Below, in pieces: positions 1 to 5,448 of a stretch of 5,448 nt of DNA. Under the pieces are notes generated by a model, which was not told the DNA's origin, did no database searches, and was given only the letters and a program-made list of their open reading frames with translations. Position 1 is the first letter of the stretch. Each line of letters starts with the position of its first letter. The stretch comes from Clostridiales bacterium (lineage in GTDB: Bacteria; Bacillota; Desulfitobacteriia; Desulfitobacteriales; Desulfitobacteriaceae). The DNA is taken from NCBI GenBank assembly GCA_027357125.1, contig DAHVVW010000170.1, forward strand, positions 1 to 5,448, given 5' to 3'. The position numbers and the translations under genes are program-made.

Positions 1-87
1 CAACCTAACAAATTTTATATGTTCTATAAGCCCCGGCTTTATCCCTCTTTTTATGCCTAACTTTTTTATGGGAAAATTCTACAAATC

Positions 88-417
88 CTACTTCTTCAGC
101 AAATGCCTCCTGATAATGGCCAGATTTTGGAACAGGCGGACGCCAAAAGCCACCACGGCCGCCAAATAAAGATCGACTCCGATGCGATCCCCGATATAAG
201 CCAAAAGTGCAGCCAGCAACATATTGCTGAAAAAGCCGGTCAAAAAAACCGTACTGTCAAAATGATCTTCCTGCGCGGCGCGAATCCCACCCAGGACAGA
301 GTCCAAAGCAGCTAAAATAGCCACGGACAAATACTTAGCATAAGCTACTGGTACGGAAAACGGGGAGAAGTACCCGACAGCCAGTCCCAAAATCAAGCCT
401 AATATCGGTAGCCACAT
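88..417 (-). CDS. sbp: Sbp family small basic membrane protein (DUF1290)
   Basis: This 109-residue hydrophobic protein matches the small basic protein family known from Bacillus and Clostridia division operons. Its biochemical role is not established. Hydrophobic segments lie at about 1-19, 28-46, 58-78 and 80-100, so three or four membrane passes are expected. A basic C-terminal tail (RRHLLKK) is probably cytoplasmic. Family-like stretches are AILAALDSVLGGIRA (33-47), FLTGFFSN (58-65) and YLAAVVAFGVRLFQNLA (84-100). The ATG at 417 follows AAGGAGG with a 10-nt spacer, and the gene starts 21 bp after the ftsQ stop, so the two are likely translated from one message. The full-length frame ends in TAG. 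No adjacent ylxW/ylxX-type genes are seen, unlike the Bacillus arrangement. The family call is confident; function is not inferred beyond an association with division genes. Confidence 0.9.
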   Translation of the reverse strand: MWLPILGLILGLAVGYFSPFSVPVAYAKYLSVAILAALDSVLGGIRAAQEDHFDSTVFLTGFFSNMLLAALLAYIGDRIGVDLYLAAVVAFGVRLFQNLAIIRRHLLKK

Positions 418-438
418 TGTTGGTGAGCCTCCTTGGAT

Positions 439-1164
439 TTAGCGTCCTATTACCGGTTTGGCGGCGGTAAAGTCAATATACCTTACCCCATGTTCTATAC
501 TACGATAATCTTTATCATTAAGCAAAGTATAGAGTGCGCCCAGCTTATCTTTCCAGTCCGTTGCTTGGCCGAGCCGCACCTCAACCCCGCTTGTCAGAAA
601 GAGAGTAAGCTGCTGGATCGAGTTTACATGCACTTCCCCGATTAAAGGCAAGAGAGCAGCAGGAGCTTGTCCCAGCAAATTAAGGGCAGCAGCAAGCAAT
701 GGGTCATCTATCTTGTGCCCGGGACCGCTCGCATCAGACAGAGTTACGCCCGTAATCACAGGGTAATCCACTTGCGGCCAACTCTCGATACGGCGCAAGA
801 ACACTCCCTGCCCGTCAACCTCCACTGCCCCTTTCCCCACTAAGACAAGGGCAGACGGAGTTCTCTCAGAGACTTTTATGACCAAAGTACGGGGGAAATC
901 CCGGACAAAGCTCACTTCGTTTACAAGCGGATGCAGGGTAATTCTGCGGCTGAGGCTGTCCTGGTCAAACAAGATCAGGTTCTGCCCTTTAGCTCCCGCT
1001 GCCAGCCGTTCAATCTCTGCCGGTTGGATGATATTCAACCCTTCCACTTTGATGTCTTTGATGACAAACGCACTGGAACGCAGGAACAAAACAGCGGCAA
1101 GCCCAACCAGAATCACGAACAGCGAAGCATAGAACAGGGTAGTATTCCCCTTCGTGGACGGCAT
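439..1164 (-). CDS. ftsQ: FtsQ/DivIB cell division protein
   Basis: FtsQ (DivIB in Gram-positives) is a bitopic membrane protein that links FtsL/DivIC to septal peptidoglycan synthesis. The 241-residue product has a very short cytoplasmic tail (1-8), one transmembrane helix (about 9-29), then an extracytoplasmic POTRA domain (about 32-101, starting FVIKDIKVEGL) with the typical segments NLILFD (62-67) and HPLVNEVSFVRDFPRTL (78-94). The FtsQ beta domain follows (about 102-233), containing VDGQGVFL (116-123) and ending VRYIDF (227-232). The ATG at 1164 has AAGGAGG 7 nt upstream. Its place after murA and before sbp is the usual one in Clostridia. A weak promoter-like pair precedes it, but read-through from murA across the 69-bp gap seems equally likely. 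Sequence divergence is normal for this family, so the call rests on architecture plus position. Confidence 0.93.
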   Translation of the reverse strand: MPSTKGNTTLFYASLFVILVGLAAVLFLRSSAFVIKDIKVEGLNIIQPAEIERLAAGAKGQNLILFDQDSLSRRITLHPLVNEVSFVRDFPRTLVIKVSERTPSALVLVGKGAVEVDGQGVFLRRIESWPQVDYPVITGVTLSDASGPGHKIDDPLLAAALNLLGQAPAALLPLIGEVHVNSIQQLTLFLTSGVEVRLGQATDWKDKLGALYTLLNDKDYRSIEHGVRYIDFTAAKPVIGR

Positions 1165-1184
1165 GCGTTTTCCTCCTTATTCCA

Positions 1185-1214
1185 AGTATAACGAATACTA
1201 CCCTGCTCTGTCTT
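1185..1214 (-). promoter_or_regulatory. Possible weak promoter before ftsQ
   Basis: On the minus strand, AAGACA (1209-1214) and TATACT (1185-1190) are 18 bp apart, with 4 and 5 of 6 matches to the housekeeping consensus. They lie in the 69-bp murA-ftsQ gap. A transcript from here would begin almost at the ftsQ Shine-Dalgarno, leaving a very short leader, which counts against it. A small inverted repeat (AGTAT/ATACT, 1185-1199) overlaps the -10. Confidence 0.25.
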
Positions 1215-1233
1215 GCTTTTTACAGGAAATATT

Positions 1234-2523
1234 TTACGTGTCAATTCTCGCTAGTTCCGAACTATTCGGCAGGACACGACGCAGCCTCGCACCGAGTCCG
1301 CGATATTTCTCCTCCAAATTCTCATATCCCCGGTCTATATGTCCCACTTGCTCAAGCACAGTCGCTTCCTCAGCAGCCAGGGCTGCCAGGAACAGAGCAG
1401 CGCCCGCCCTCAGATCAGTGGCCTCGACAAACGCCCCTTCCAGGGTTTCGACCCCGCGTACCACTGCCGTCCTGCCGTCTACCGTTATATTCGCGCCCAT
1501 GCGCCGCAGTTCGTCAACATGCTGGTAGCGGTTCTCAAAGATCGTCTCCGTAATCACACTGGTCCCACCAGCCATCGCGAGCATGGCCATGAATTGAGGC
1601 TGCATGTCTGTGGGGAAGCCGGGGTAAGCCATTGTTTTTAGATCCACAGGCTTAATTCTCCCGCGCTGGCGCACCCTGACCGCATCATCCTCGAGGGTAA
1701 TCTCCGCCCCCGCTTGGCGCAATTTGGCAATTACCCCTTCAAGGTGTTCCGGGATCACGTTATCCACCCGGACATCTCCCTCGGTCATAACCGCAGCCAC
1801 CATATGCGTACCTGCTTCAATGCGGTCAGGAATCACCCTGTGTTCAGCCGCCGTCAGTTTCCTAACTCCTTCGATGCGGATCACATCTGTACCGCCACCG
1901 CGGATTTTAGCCCCCATTTTGTTTAAGAGATTCTGCAAATCTACAATCTCCGGTTCCCGGGCGGCGTTGTGAATTACAGTATACCCATCAGCCAGGACCG
2001 CAGCCATCATAATATTTTCCGTAGCTCCTACACTCGGTACATCAAAATAGATATCCCCGCCCTGCAGACGGTCATACCAGGCCTCAATATAACCATGCCT
2101 TTCCTTAACTTTAACTCCCAGTTCCATCAGCCCTTTAATATGCTGGTCCATGGGGCGGGAGCCGATGGCACAGCCACCCGGCCGCGCGATCCGTACGCGC
2201 CCGGTGCGTGCCAGAATCGGGCCTAAGATAAGGTTTGAAGCCCGCATTTTGCGCATCAGAGTCTCGTCCACTTCCGCACCGTTAAGAGTGGAAGCATCTA
2301 CCACCAGGGCCTCCTCATCCCTCTGCACACGGCAGCCCAGGGTTGCAAGCACCTCAACCATATGTGTTATATCGAGCAAATCCGGAATGTCCATTAACAC
2401 TGAAGTACCGTCTGCGAGCAAAGTCGCCGCCAGCAAAGGCAAGGAAGAATTCTTGGCGCCACTGACACGCACTGATCCTTCCAGGCTCTGTTTTCCGGTA
2501 ATGACATAGCGATCCATGGTCAT
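1234..2523 (-). CDS. murA: MurA, UDP-N-acetylglucosamine 1-carboxyvinyltransferase
   Basis: MurA catalyses the first committed step of peptidoglycan synthesis, moving enolpyruvate from PEP to UDP-GlcNAc in the cytoplasm. Its product is the substrate of the adjacent MurB. The 429-residue length is typical of the two-domain EPSP-synthase fold. SGAKNSSLP (21-29) carries the substrate-binding Lys24. RPGGCAIGSRPMD (114-126) carries the catalytic Cys118, the residue alkylated by fosfomycin, and Arg123. FPTDMQPQF (303-311) carries the general base Asp306, and DLRAGAA (370-376) carries Arg372. A Cys rather than Asp at 118 predicts fosfomycin susceptibility of this enzyme. The ATG at 2523 follows AAGGGGG, which overlaps the murB stop region, with an 11-nt spacer. 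An in-frame ATG at 2517 would be too far away. The gene is followed by a 69-bp gap before ftsQ. Nothing in it is unusual. Confidence 0.98.
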   Translation of the reverse strand: MTMDRYVITGKQSLEGSVRVSGAKNSSLPLLAATLLADGTSVLMDIPDLLDITHMVEVLATLGCRVQRDEEALVVDASTLNGAEVDETLMRKMRASNLILGPILARTGRVRIARPGGCAIGSRPMDQHIKGLMELGVKVKERHGYIEAWYDRLQGGDIYFDVPSVGATENIMMAAVLADGYTVIHNAAREPEIVDLQNLLNKMGAKIRGGGTDVIRIEGVRKLTAAEHRVIPDRIEAGTHMVAAVMTEGDVRVDNVIPEHLEGVIAKLRQAGAEITLEDDAVRVRQRGRIKPVDLKTMAYPGFPTDMQPQFMAMLAMAGGTSVITETIFENRYQHVDELRRMGANITVDGRTAVVRGVETLEGAFVEATDLRAGAALFLAALAAEEATVLEQVGHIDRGYENLEEKYRGLGARLRRVLPNSSELARIDT

Positions 2524-2531
2524 TATTTATT

Positions 2532-3416
2532 TTACCCCCTTGGTGCCAAATACTCTATCTCAGGCACTAACTCTACTCCGTACTTATTAAGCACATCATG
2601 GCGGATTATTTCTATCAGAGTTAAAACATCGACGGCCTTGGCCTGATCACGGTTCAGAATGAAGTTTGCATGCTTTCCTGATACTTCGGCCCCGCCCACA
2701 CTCTTCCCTTTCCAGCCGGCAGCCTCGATCAGCCGTCCGGCAGAATCCCCGGGCGGATTGCGAAAGACACTGCCCGCATTCGGGTATTCCAGCGGCTGAG
2801 CAGCTTTACGCTTACTTAGGTTCTCTTGCATCTGCTTAAGTATGTGCACTCTCTCTCCGGGAGAAAAAAGCAACTCTGCCCCCAGTACCACTCCCTGGGA
2901 GCGCAGGGAACTGTGGCGGTAGCCAAACTCCAAGTCGGCACGGGGCACGGTCACAACAGTGCCATCCGGCCTAAGTACAGTCACAGCCAGAATGAGCCCG
3001 GACATATCCGCACCGTGGGCACCTGCATTCATAATCACAGCTCCTCCAAGCGTTCCCGGAATCCCGCGGGCAAACTCCAGCCCGCTCATCCCCCGGTCTC
3101 CGCTTTCCTGTGCCAAGCGTGCCAGGGTATAACCGGCTTGTGCCCGAACACTGCACTCTCTCCATTCAATGCCGTCTAGCGAAGTTGTCACAACAGCGAT
3201 ACCCGGAAGCCCTTCGTCTGCGATCAGCAAGTTCGAACCCCGACCGATAACCCACAATGGTATACCTTCCGCACGGGTTGATCTAAGTACTTCCTCAAGT
3301 TCATCTGTATGTGCGGGCCAGTAAACATACTCAGCCGGCCCGCCTATTTTCCAGGTCGTAAGCCGGTGAAGCGGGTAATTCCTCTCCACCCGTCCCTGTA
3401 CCCGGTCCAGTATCAT
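2532..3416 (-). CDS. murB: MurB, UDP-N-acetylenolpyruvoylglucosamine reductase
   Basis: MurB is the cytoplasmic FAD enzyme that uses NADPH to reduce UDP-GlcNAc-enolpyruvate to UDP-MurNAc. The 294-residue protein has the length of the short Gram-positive type. TTWKIGGPAEY (20-30) opens the FAD domain. VIGRGSNLLIADEG (56-69) is the FAD-diphosphate loop, and GIPGTLGGAVIMNAGAHG (118-135) is the flavin-binding signature. FGYRHSSL (164-171) holds the conserved Arg167. The C-terminal domain has GSVFRNP (215-221) with proton donor Ser216, and VPEIEYL (284-290) with catalytic Glu286. The ATG at 3416 is supported by AAGGTGG 7 nt upstream and by homology from the first residues. The start lies 86 nt inside the murC-like gene, in another frame. 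The gene ends 8 bp before murA, so the two are surely co-transcribed. All key residues are present. Confidence 0.97.
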   Translation of the reverse strand: MILDRVQGRVERNYPLHRLTTWKIGGPAEYVYWPAHTDELEEVLRSTRAEGIPLWVIGRGSNLLIADEGLPGIAVVTTSLDGIEWRECSVRAQAGYTLARLAQESGDRGMSGLEFARGIPGTLGGAVIMNAGAHGADMSGLILAVTVLRPDGTVVTVPRADLEFGYRHSSLRSQGVVLGAELLFSPGERVHILKQMQENLSKRKAAQPLEYPNAGSVFRNPPGDSAGRLIEAAGWKGKSVGGAEVSGKHANFILNRDQAKAVDVLTLIEIIRHDVLNKYGVELVPEIEYLAPRG

Positions 3417-4122
3417 CCATATCCCACCTTGCGCGTCTTACTTCCAGACCCCAGGATCTAAGGGCACGCTTAATGTCAGCCCAGGACACTCCGTATTCAA
3501 GAGCCTGAACAATTTCTGCACACGCCTTGTGTTCCAGCAACGGTTGCGGCCAGCGCTCCAGAAAACCAAGGAACTGGAATTTGGAACGGTAAAAGGCAAG
3601 TTCTTCTACCCCTGCTTCCCAGTACCCTTCAACTGCTGCCGCCCGTCTTCCCAGAGAAGCAGCACCGGCAGCGTTTAACCAGGCTTCAGGCACTACCCAG
3701 CACAGCCCGGGCCCGCGCTCCCCGATCCAGGTTTTGTCCAGGCCCGGCCACAGCAAAGAAGGCTCAAACCCTCCCGCCTGTAACAGGTGCCAGAGCAGAG
3801 GGCGTCCGTTTAGTAAAACGTAAGGCTCGGGCAGGGAAAAAACCAGTTCATCCTTCCACAACTTATGAAGGAATTCTGCTACTGACTGGCATTCTATCCC
3901 GCGGGCCTGCGCCAGAGTTAAAATATCTTCATTTTCCTGACCCGGCCACCAAAGCAGGCCTGTGGGAATTTCCGACATCCTCTCCCAGTCAACTCCGGCT
4001 TGGGCCCAGGCTGTCGCCTCACTTACCGGCAGATAGGCCAGTCCGGCTGCGCCAAGGAGCGCCTCCAGGCCGTCAATCCCTTCCACGGAAGAACCTGCCG
4101 TTAATTGTAAGAGATGGTGCAC
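3331..4122 (-). CDS. Degenerate MurC-like protein (probable pseudoenzyme) in the murC slot
   Basis: No standard function can be assigned. The product is about 263 residues, against roughly 450-460 for MurC. Its pattern follows MurC: an HHLLQL...GLEALLGAAG start resembling the HFIGIGG...GLA nucleotide fold, ILTLAQARGIECQSVAEFL (67-85) like the 'PEL..A...GIPV..RAE.L' segment, HLLQAGGFEPSLLWPG (113-128) like 'H.L..AGLDPSFLIGG', and a helix plus RR (about 200-231) like '.A..VAL.LGV....I..AL..F.GV.RRF'. The P-loop GTHGKT is replaced by LLNGRPLL (103-110), the TNIxxDH segment is missing, and there is no C-terminal ligase domain. Gene order (murG-x-murB) also marks this as the murC position. The GTG at 4122 is preferred because AAAGGAG lies 8 nt upstream. 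The ATG at 4128, two codons earlier, is only 2 nt from it. The last 28 codons overlap murB. The frame is intact. An ATP-dependent ligase role looks excluded; a scaffolding or regulatory role, or slow decay, remain possible. Confidence 0.8.
   Translation of the reverse strand: MHHLLQLTAGSSVEGIDGLEALLGAAGLAYLPVSEATAWAQAGVDWERMSEIPTGLLWWPGQENEDILTLAQARGIECQSVAEFLHKLWKDELVFSLPEPYVLLNGRPLLWHLLQAGGFEPSLLWPGLDKTWIGERGPGLCWVVPEAWLNAAGAASLGRRAAAVEGYWEAGVEELAFYRSKFQFLGFLERWPQPLLEHKACAEIVQALEYGVSWADIKRALRSWGLEVRRARWDMDDTGPGTGTGGEELPASPAYDLENRRAG
3424..3430 (-). promoter_or_regulatory. Ribosome binding site of murB inside the murC-like gene
   Basis: AAGGTGG on the minus strand lies 7 nt before the murB ATG at 3416. 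It is embedded in the murC-like codons for Ala-Arg-Trp, just after the RR that marks the end of the MurC central-domain similarity. Ribosomes translating the upstream gene must cross it, so the two genes are probably translationally coupled. Confidence 0.8.
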
Positions 4123-4130
4123 CGTCATCA

Positions 4131-4137
4131 CTCCTTT
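4131..4137 (-). promoter_or_regulatory. Ribosome binding site of the murC-like gene
   Basis: AAAGGAG on the minus strand is a good Shine-Dalgarno sequence. It lies 8 nt from the GTG at 4122 but only 2 nt from the ATG at 4128, so it favours the GTG start. Its preservation suggests that the degenerate gene is still translated. Confidence 0.75.
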
Positions 4138-4155
4138 CGCACTTTGATGCCTTAT

Positions 4156-4183
4156 GTTATGCACAGGAGTAATGAGGTGTGAA
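4156..4183 (-). promoter_or_regulatory. Possible weak promoter before the murC-like gene
   Basis: On the minus strand, TTCACA (4178-4183) and CATAAC (4156-4161) are spaced by 16 bp, resembling -35 (5 of 6) and -10 (4 of 6) elements of the housekeeping sigma factor. They lie in the only sizeable gap between murG and murB, about 30 bp before the likely start. Such matches arise easily by chance in AT-richer gaps. Confidence 0.25.
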
Positions 4184-4192
4184 AATCTTAAC

Positions 4193-4211
4193 GCGCTAAA
4201 AAATTTAGCGC
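4193..4211 (-). other. Short hairpin spanning the murG stop codon
   Basis: GCGCTAAA (4193-4200) and TTTAGCGC (4204-4211) are exact 8-bp inverted repeats with a three-base spacer, so the RNA can fold right over the murG stop. The T residues on the minus strand lie inside the stem and loop, and the sequence after it (GTTAAGATTTTC) has only a weak T-run. It might slow or partly stop transcription after murG, or protect the mRNA 3' end. As a terminator it is doubtful. Confidence 0.4.
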
Positions 4212-5308
4212 CAAGCTGTATCGTAACAAACATCGAGAATCTTGGTGAGGGCTTCGGGCTGAGCTAAATTTTTCATTATTGCAGCCATCTTGTTTAACCC
4301 ATTGGGATCTGCTAGCAACTCATTTATCATATTAAGAAGCACCTCTCCTGTCAAATCCTTGTCGAGCAGGAGTTGGGCCGCCCCGGCTTGCACCAAAGCC
4401 CGGGCATTGTGTTCCTGGTGGTTGCCCGCCGCGTGCGGATATGGGATCAGAATGGCAGGCTTACCGGCAACCATCAACTCTGCCAGGAAAGCAGCTCCCG
4501 CCCGCCCAACGCAAAGGTCAGCAGCAGCAAGTGCTTGCGGCATGTCTTTAAGATACTGGAAAATCCGCCACTGAGAGCGTTCTGCCCCAATCTCTTTGAG
4601 GGCAGACATCGTTTCCTGATAAGTGGCTTGTCCTGTGGCCCAAATTACCTGGATTTGCGGGCGGGCAGCCAAATCCTTAAGCACTTTAACCATGCTTTGA
4701 TTGATCGCCCGTGCGCCCCGGCTTCCCCCTGTTACTAAAAGAGTACTGCACTCAGGACGCAGGCCAAAATGTTTTAACCCCTGTTCCCGCGTCTCTTTAC
4801 CGATTTCCGGGCGTACAGGGAGCCCAGCCATAATAATTTTCTTCTTAACCCCAAAATGGGCAATACTCTCCGGGAAAGTCACCAAAACCCGCCTCACAAA
4901 GCGGGCCAGAATCTTATTCGTAATTCCGGGCACAGCGTTCTGTTCGTGCAGGATGCTCGGAATCCCAAACAGAGCGGCTGTAAGCACCACCGGCCCGGAA
5001 ACATAACCGCCTGTGCCTACCACCAAATCCGGACGAAATTCTTTAAGTATGCGCTTAGTTTCCCATACCGCCTTAAAACTTTTGCCCCCGGTTTTCAGCA
5101 TCTCAACGCTCACTTTACGCGGCAGCCCCTGCCCGGAAATCCCGGTGAAGTTGATACCGGTTTCCGGAACCAGGCTGGCCTCCATGCCGTCCTTGGTGCC
5201 GACATAGAGAATCTTATTGTCCGCACCTCTGGCCATGAGACCTTGGGCAATGGCTAAGGCCGGGTAAATATGCCCCCCTGTTCCTCCTCCAGTTACGATA
5301 ACATGCAT
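4205..5308 (-). CDS. murG: MurG, UDP-GlcNAc:undecaprenyl-PP-MurNAc-pentapeptide GlcNAc transferase
   Basis: MurG transfers GlcNAc from UDP-GlcNAc to lipid I, giving lipid II on the inner face of the membrane. The 367-residue product has the normal family length and two-lobed GT-B layout. The N-terminal glycine-rich loop GGGTGGHIYPA (7-17) carries the conserved His13, and HEQN (121-124) is present. The second lobe has GGSRGA (195-200), FQYLKDM (250-256), a GRAGA...E stretch with Glu277 in the ribose-contact position, and Q298/N301 in the donor-binding NHQEHN segment. The usual GNPVR motif reads GLPVR (162-166). The ATG at 5308 is chosen because GGAGGG lies 7 nt upstream and family homology begins there. 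An in-frame ATG at 5374 would add 22 residues unlike MurG, read through repeats. It is the first gene of the minus-strand run, about 80 bp before the murC-like gene. Identification is very secure. Confidence 0.97.
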   Translation of the reverse strand: MHVIVTGGGTGGHIYPALAIAQGLMARGADNKILYVGTKDGMEASLVPETGINFTGISGQGLPRKVSVEMLKTGGKSFKAVWETKRILKEFRPDLVVGTGGYVSGPVVLTAALFGIPSILHEQNAVPGITNKILARFVRRVLVTFPESIAHFGVKKKIIMAGLPVRPEIGKETREQGLKHFGLRPECSTLLVTGGSRGARAINQSMVKVLKDLAARPQIQVIWATGQATYQETMSALKEIGAERSQWRIFQYLKDMPQALAAADLCVGRAGAAFLAELMVAGKPAILIPYPHAAGNHQEHNARALVQAGAAQLLLDKDLTGEVLLNMINELLADPNGLNKMAAIMKNLAQPEALTKILDVCYDTAWR

Positions 5309-5315
5309 ATGAAAT

Positions 5316-5323
5316 CCCTCCAA
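5316..5323 (-). promoter_or_regulatory. Ribosome binding site fixing the murG start
   Basis: TTGGAGGG on the minus strand sits 7 nt before the ATG at 5308. It decides in favour of that start over the in-frame ATG at 5374, which lies within the inverted repeat and has no comparable site. Confidence 0.85.
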
Positions 5324-5350
5324 GAGATACATCGTGGTGCGAGACAGTCC

Positions 5351-5382
5351 GGTGACATTAATCTCCAGTGACAAGAATCTCC
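5351..5382. repeat. Two imperfect tandem copies of a 16-nt unit
   Basis: On the plus strand, GGTGACATTAATCTCC (5351-5366) is followed directly by AGTGACAAGAATCTCC (5367-5382), matching at 13 of 16 positions. The next bases, GGTG, begin a third unit before the sequence turns into the right arm of the inverted repeat. The left arm of that inverted repeat is therefore part of the second unit, so the two structures interlock. Confidence 0.75.
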
Positions 5383-5396
5383 GGTGGAGATTCTTG
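5372..5396. repeat. Perfect 11-bp inverted repeat upstream of murG
   Basis: CAAGAATCTCC (5372-5382) and GGAGATTCTTG (5386-5396) are exact reverse complements separated by three bases. In RNA toward murG this would form a tight hairpin about 65 nt before the start codon. No T-run follows on either strand, so it is not a standard intrinsic terminator. It could be a leader RNA structure, a protein-binding site or part of a dispersed intergenic repeat. Confidence 0.85.
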
Positions 5397-5448
5397 CCGA
5401 AGGCGATACTTCAGAGAATGCTTTGCGCCTGAGGATGATTAATGCCGA

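Noticed and set aside
1..87. Promoter or terminator after sbp, including the AAGCC-CC-GGCTT palindrome at 28-39
   Set aside because: The palindrome has a two-base loop and no following T-run. Several AT-rich hexamers are present, but no convincing -35/-10 pair was found. Only 87 bases are available.
878..1191. Plus-strand frames opposite ftsQ (878-1132 and 931-1191)
   Set aside because: They are shadows of a well-supported minus-strand ftsQ, with no Shine-Dalgarno and no recognisable protein pattern.
1154..2509. Plus-strand frames opposite murA, including 1154-1528 and 2150-2509
   Set aside because: MurA on the minus strand has every catalytic residue. The antisense products are Arg/Ser-rich and without family features.
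2971..3165. Second minus-strand frame inside murB
   Set aside because: It is out of frame with an intact MurB, and its composition is rich in Cys, Gly and Arg without any pattern.
3331..4122. Sequencing-error frameshift of a normal murC
   Set aside because: The space between murG and murB (about 790 bp) is far too short for a full murC, and P-loop and C-domain motifs were not found in the other frames, so a single-base error cannot explain it.
4290..5257. Plus-strand frames opposite murG
   Set aside because: They are antisense shadows of a complete MurG and overlap each other in different frames without start signals.
5309..5374. A 22-residue N-terminal extension of MurG from an upstream ATG at 5374
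   Set aside because: The extension lies in the repeat region, has no ribosome binding site and does not resemble MurG. The ATG at 5308 has GGAGGG 7 nt upstream and starts at the conserved VIVTGGGTGGH segment.
5372..5396. Intrinsic terminator of the upstream gene
   Set aside because: The stem is strong, but no T-run follows it on either strand.

Overview
This window is a compact piece of a dcw (division and cell wall) cluster. Every supported gene lies on the minus strand, so transcription runs from high to low coordinates. The order is murG, a degenerate murC-like gene, murB, murA, ftsQ/divIB, then sbp (DUF1290 small basic protein). The gene order, the Sbp family, strong GGAGG-type ribosome binding sites and a moderate GC content point to a Gram-positive of the Bacillota, most likely class Clostridia (Peptococcaceae / Desulfotomaculum-like). 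That placement is inference; there is no rRNA or other marker to fix it.

Layout in transcription order. 5448-5309 is the murG leader. It holds an 11-bp perfect inverted repeat and two imperfect tandem copies of a 16-nt unit. murG follows (5308-4205). A gap of about 80 bp carries a short hairpin and a weak promoter-like pair. The murC-like gene (4122-3331) comes next, and murB (3416-2532) starts inside its 3' end. murA (2523-1234) follows 8 bp after murB. A 69-bp gap precedes ftsQ (1164-439), and sbp (417-88) follows after 21 bp. Positions 87-1 are a non-coding AT-rich tail leading to the next gene, which in related clusters is often ftsA.

Functionally, MurA and MurB make UDP-MurNAc from UDP-GlcNAc, MurG converts lipid I to lipid II at the membrane, FtsQ/DivIB joins the septal divisome, and Sbp is a small membrane protein of unsettled role. 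The step between MurB and the later ligases, addition of L-Ala by MurC, should be encoded between murG and murB.

The notable observation is that the gene in that slot is not a functional MurC. It is an intact frame of about 263 codons with its own ribosome binding site. It keeps recognisable remnants of the MurC N-terminal and central domains, but it has no GKT/S P-loop, no TNIxxDH-type segment and no C-terminal ligase domain. It looks like a retained pseudoenzyme or a neatly trimmed relic, and it predicts a complete murC elsewhere in the genome.
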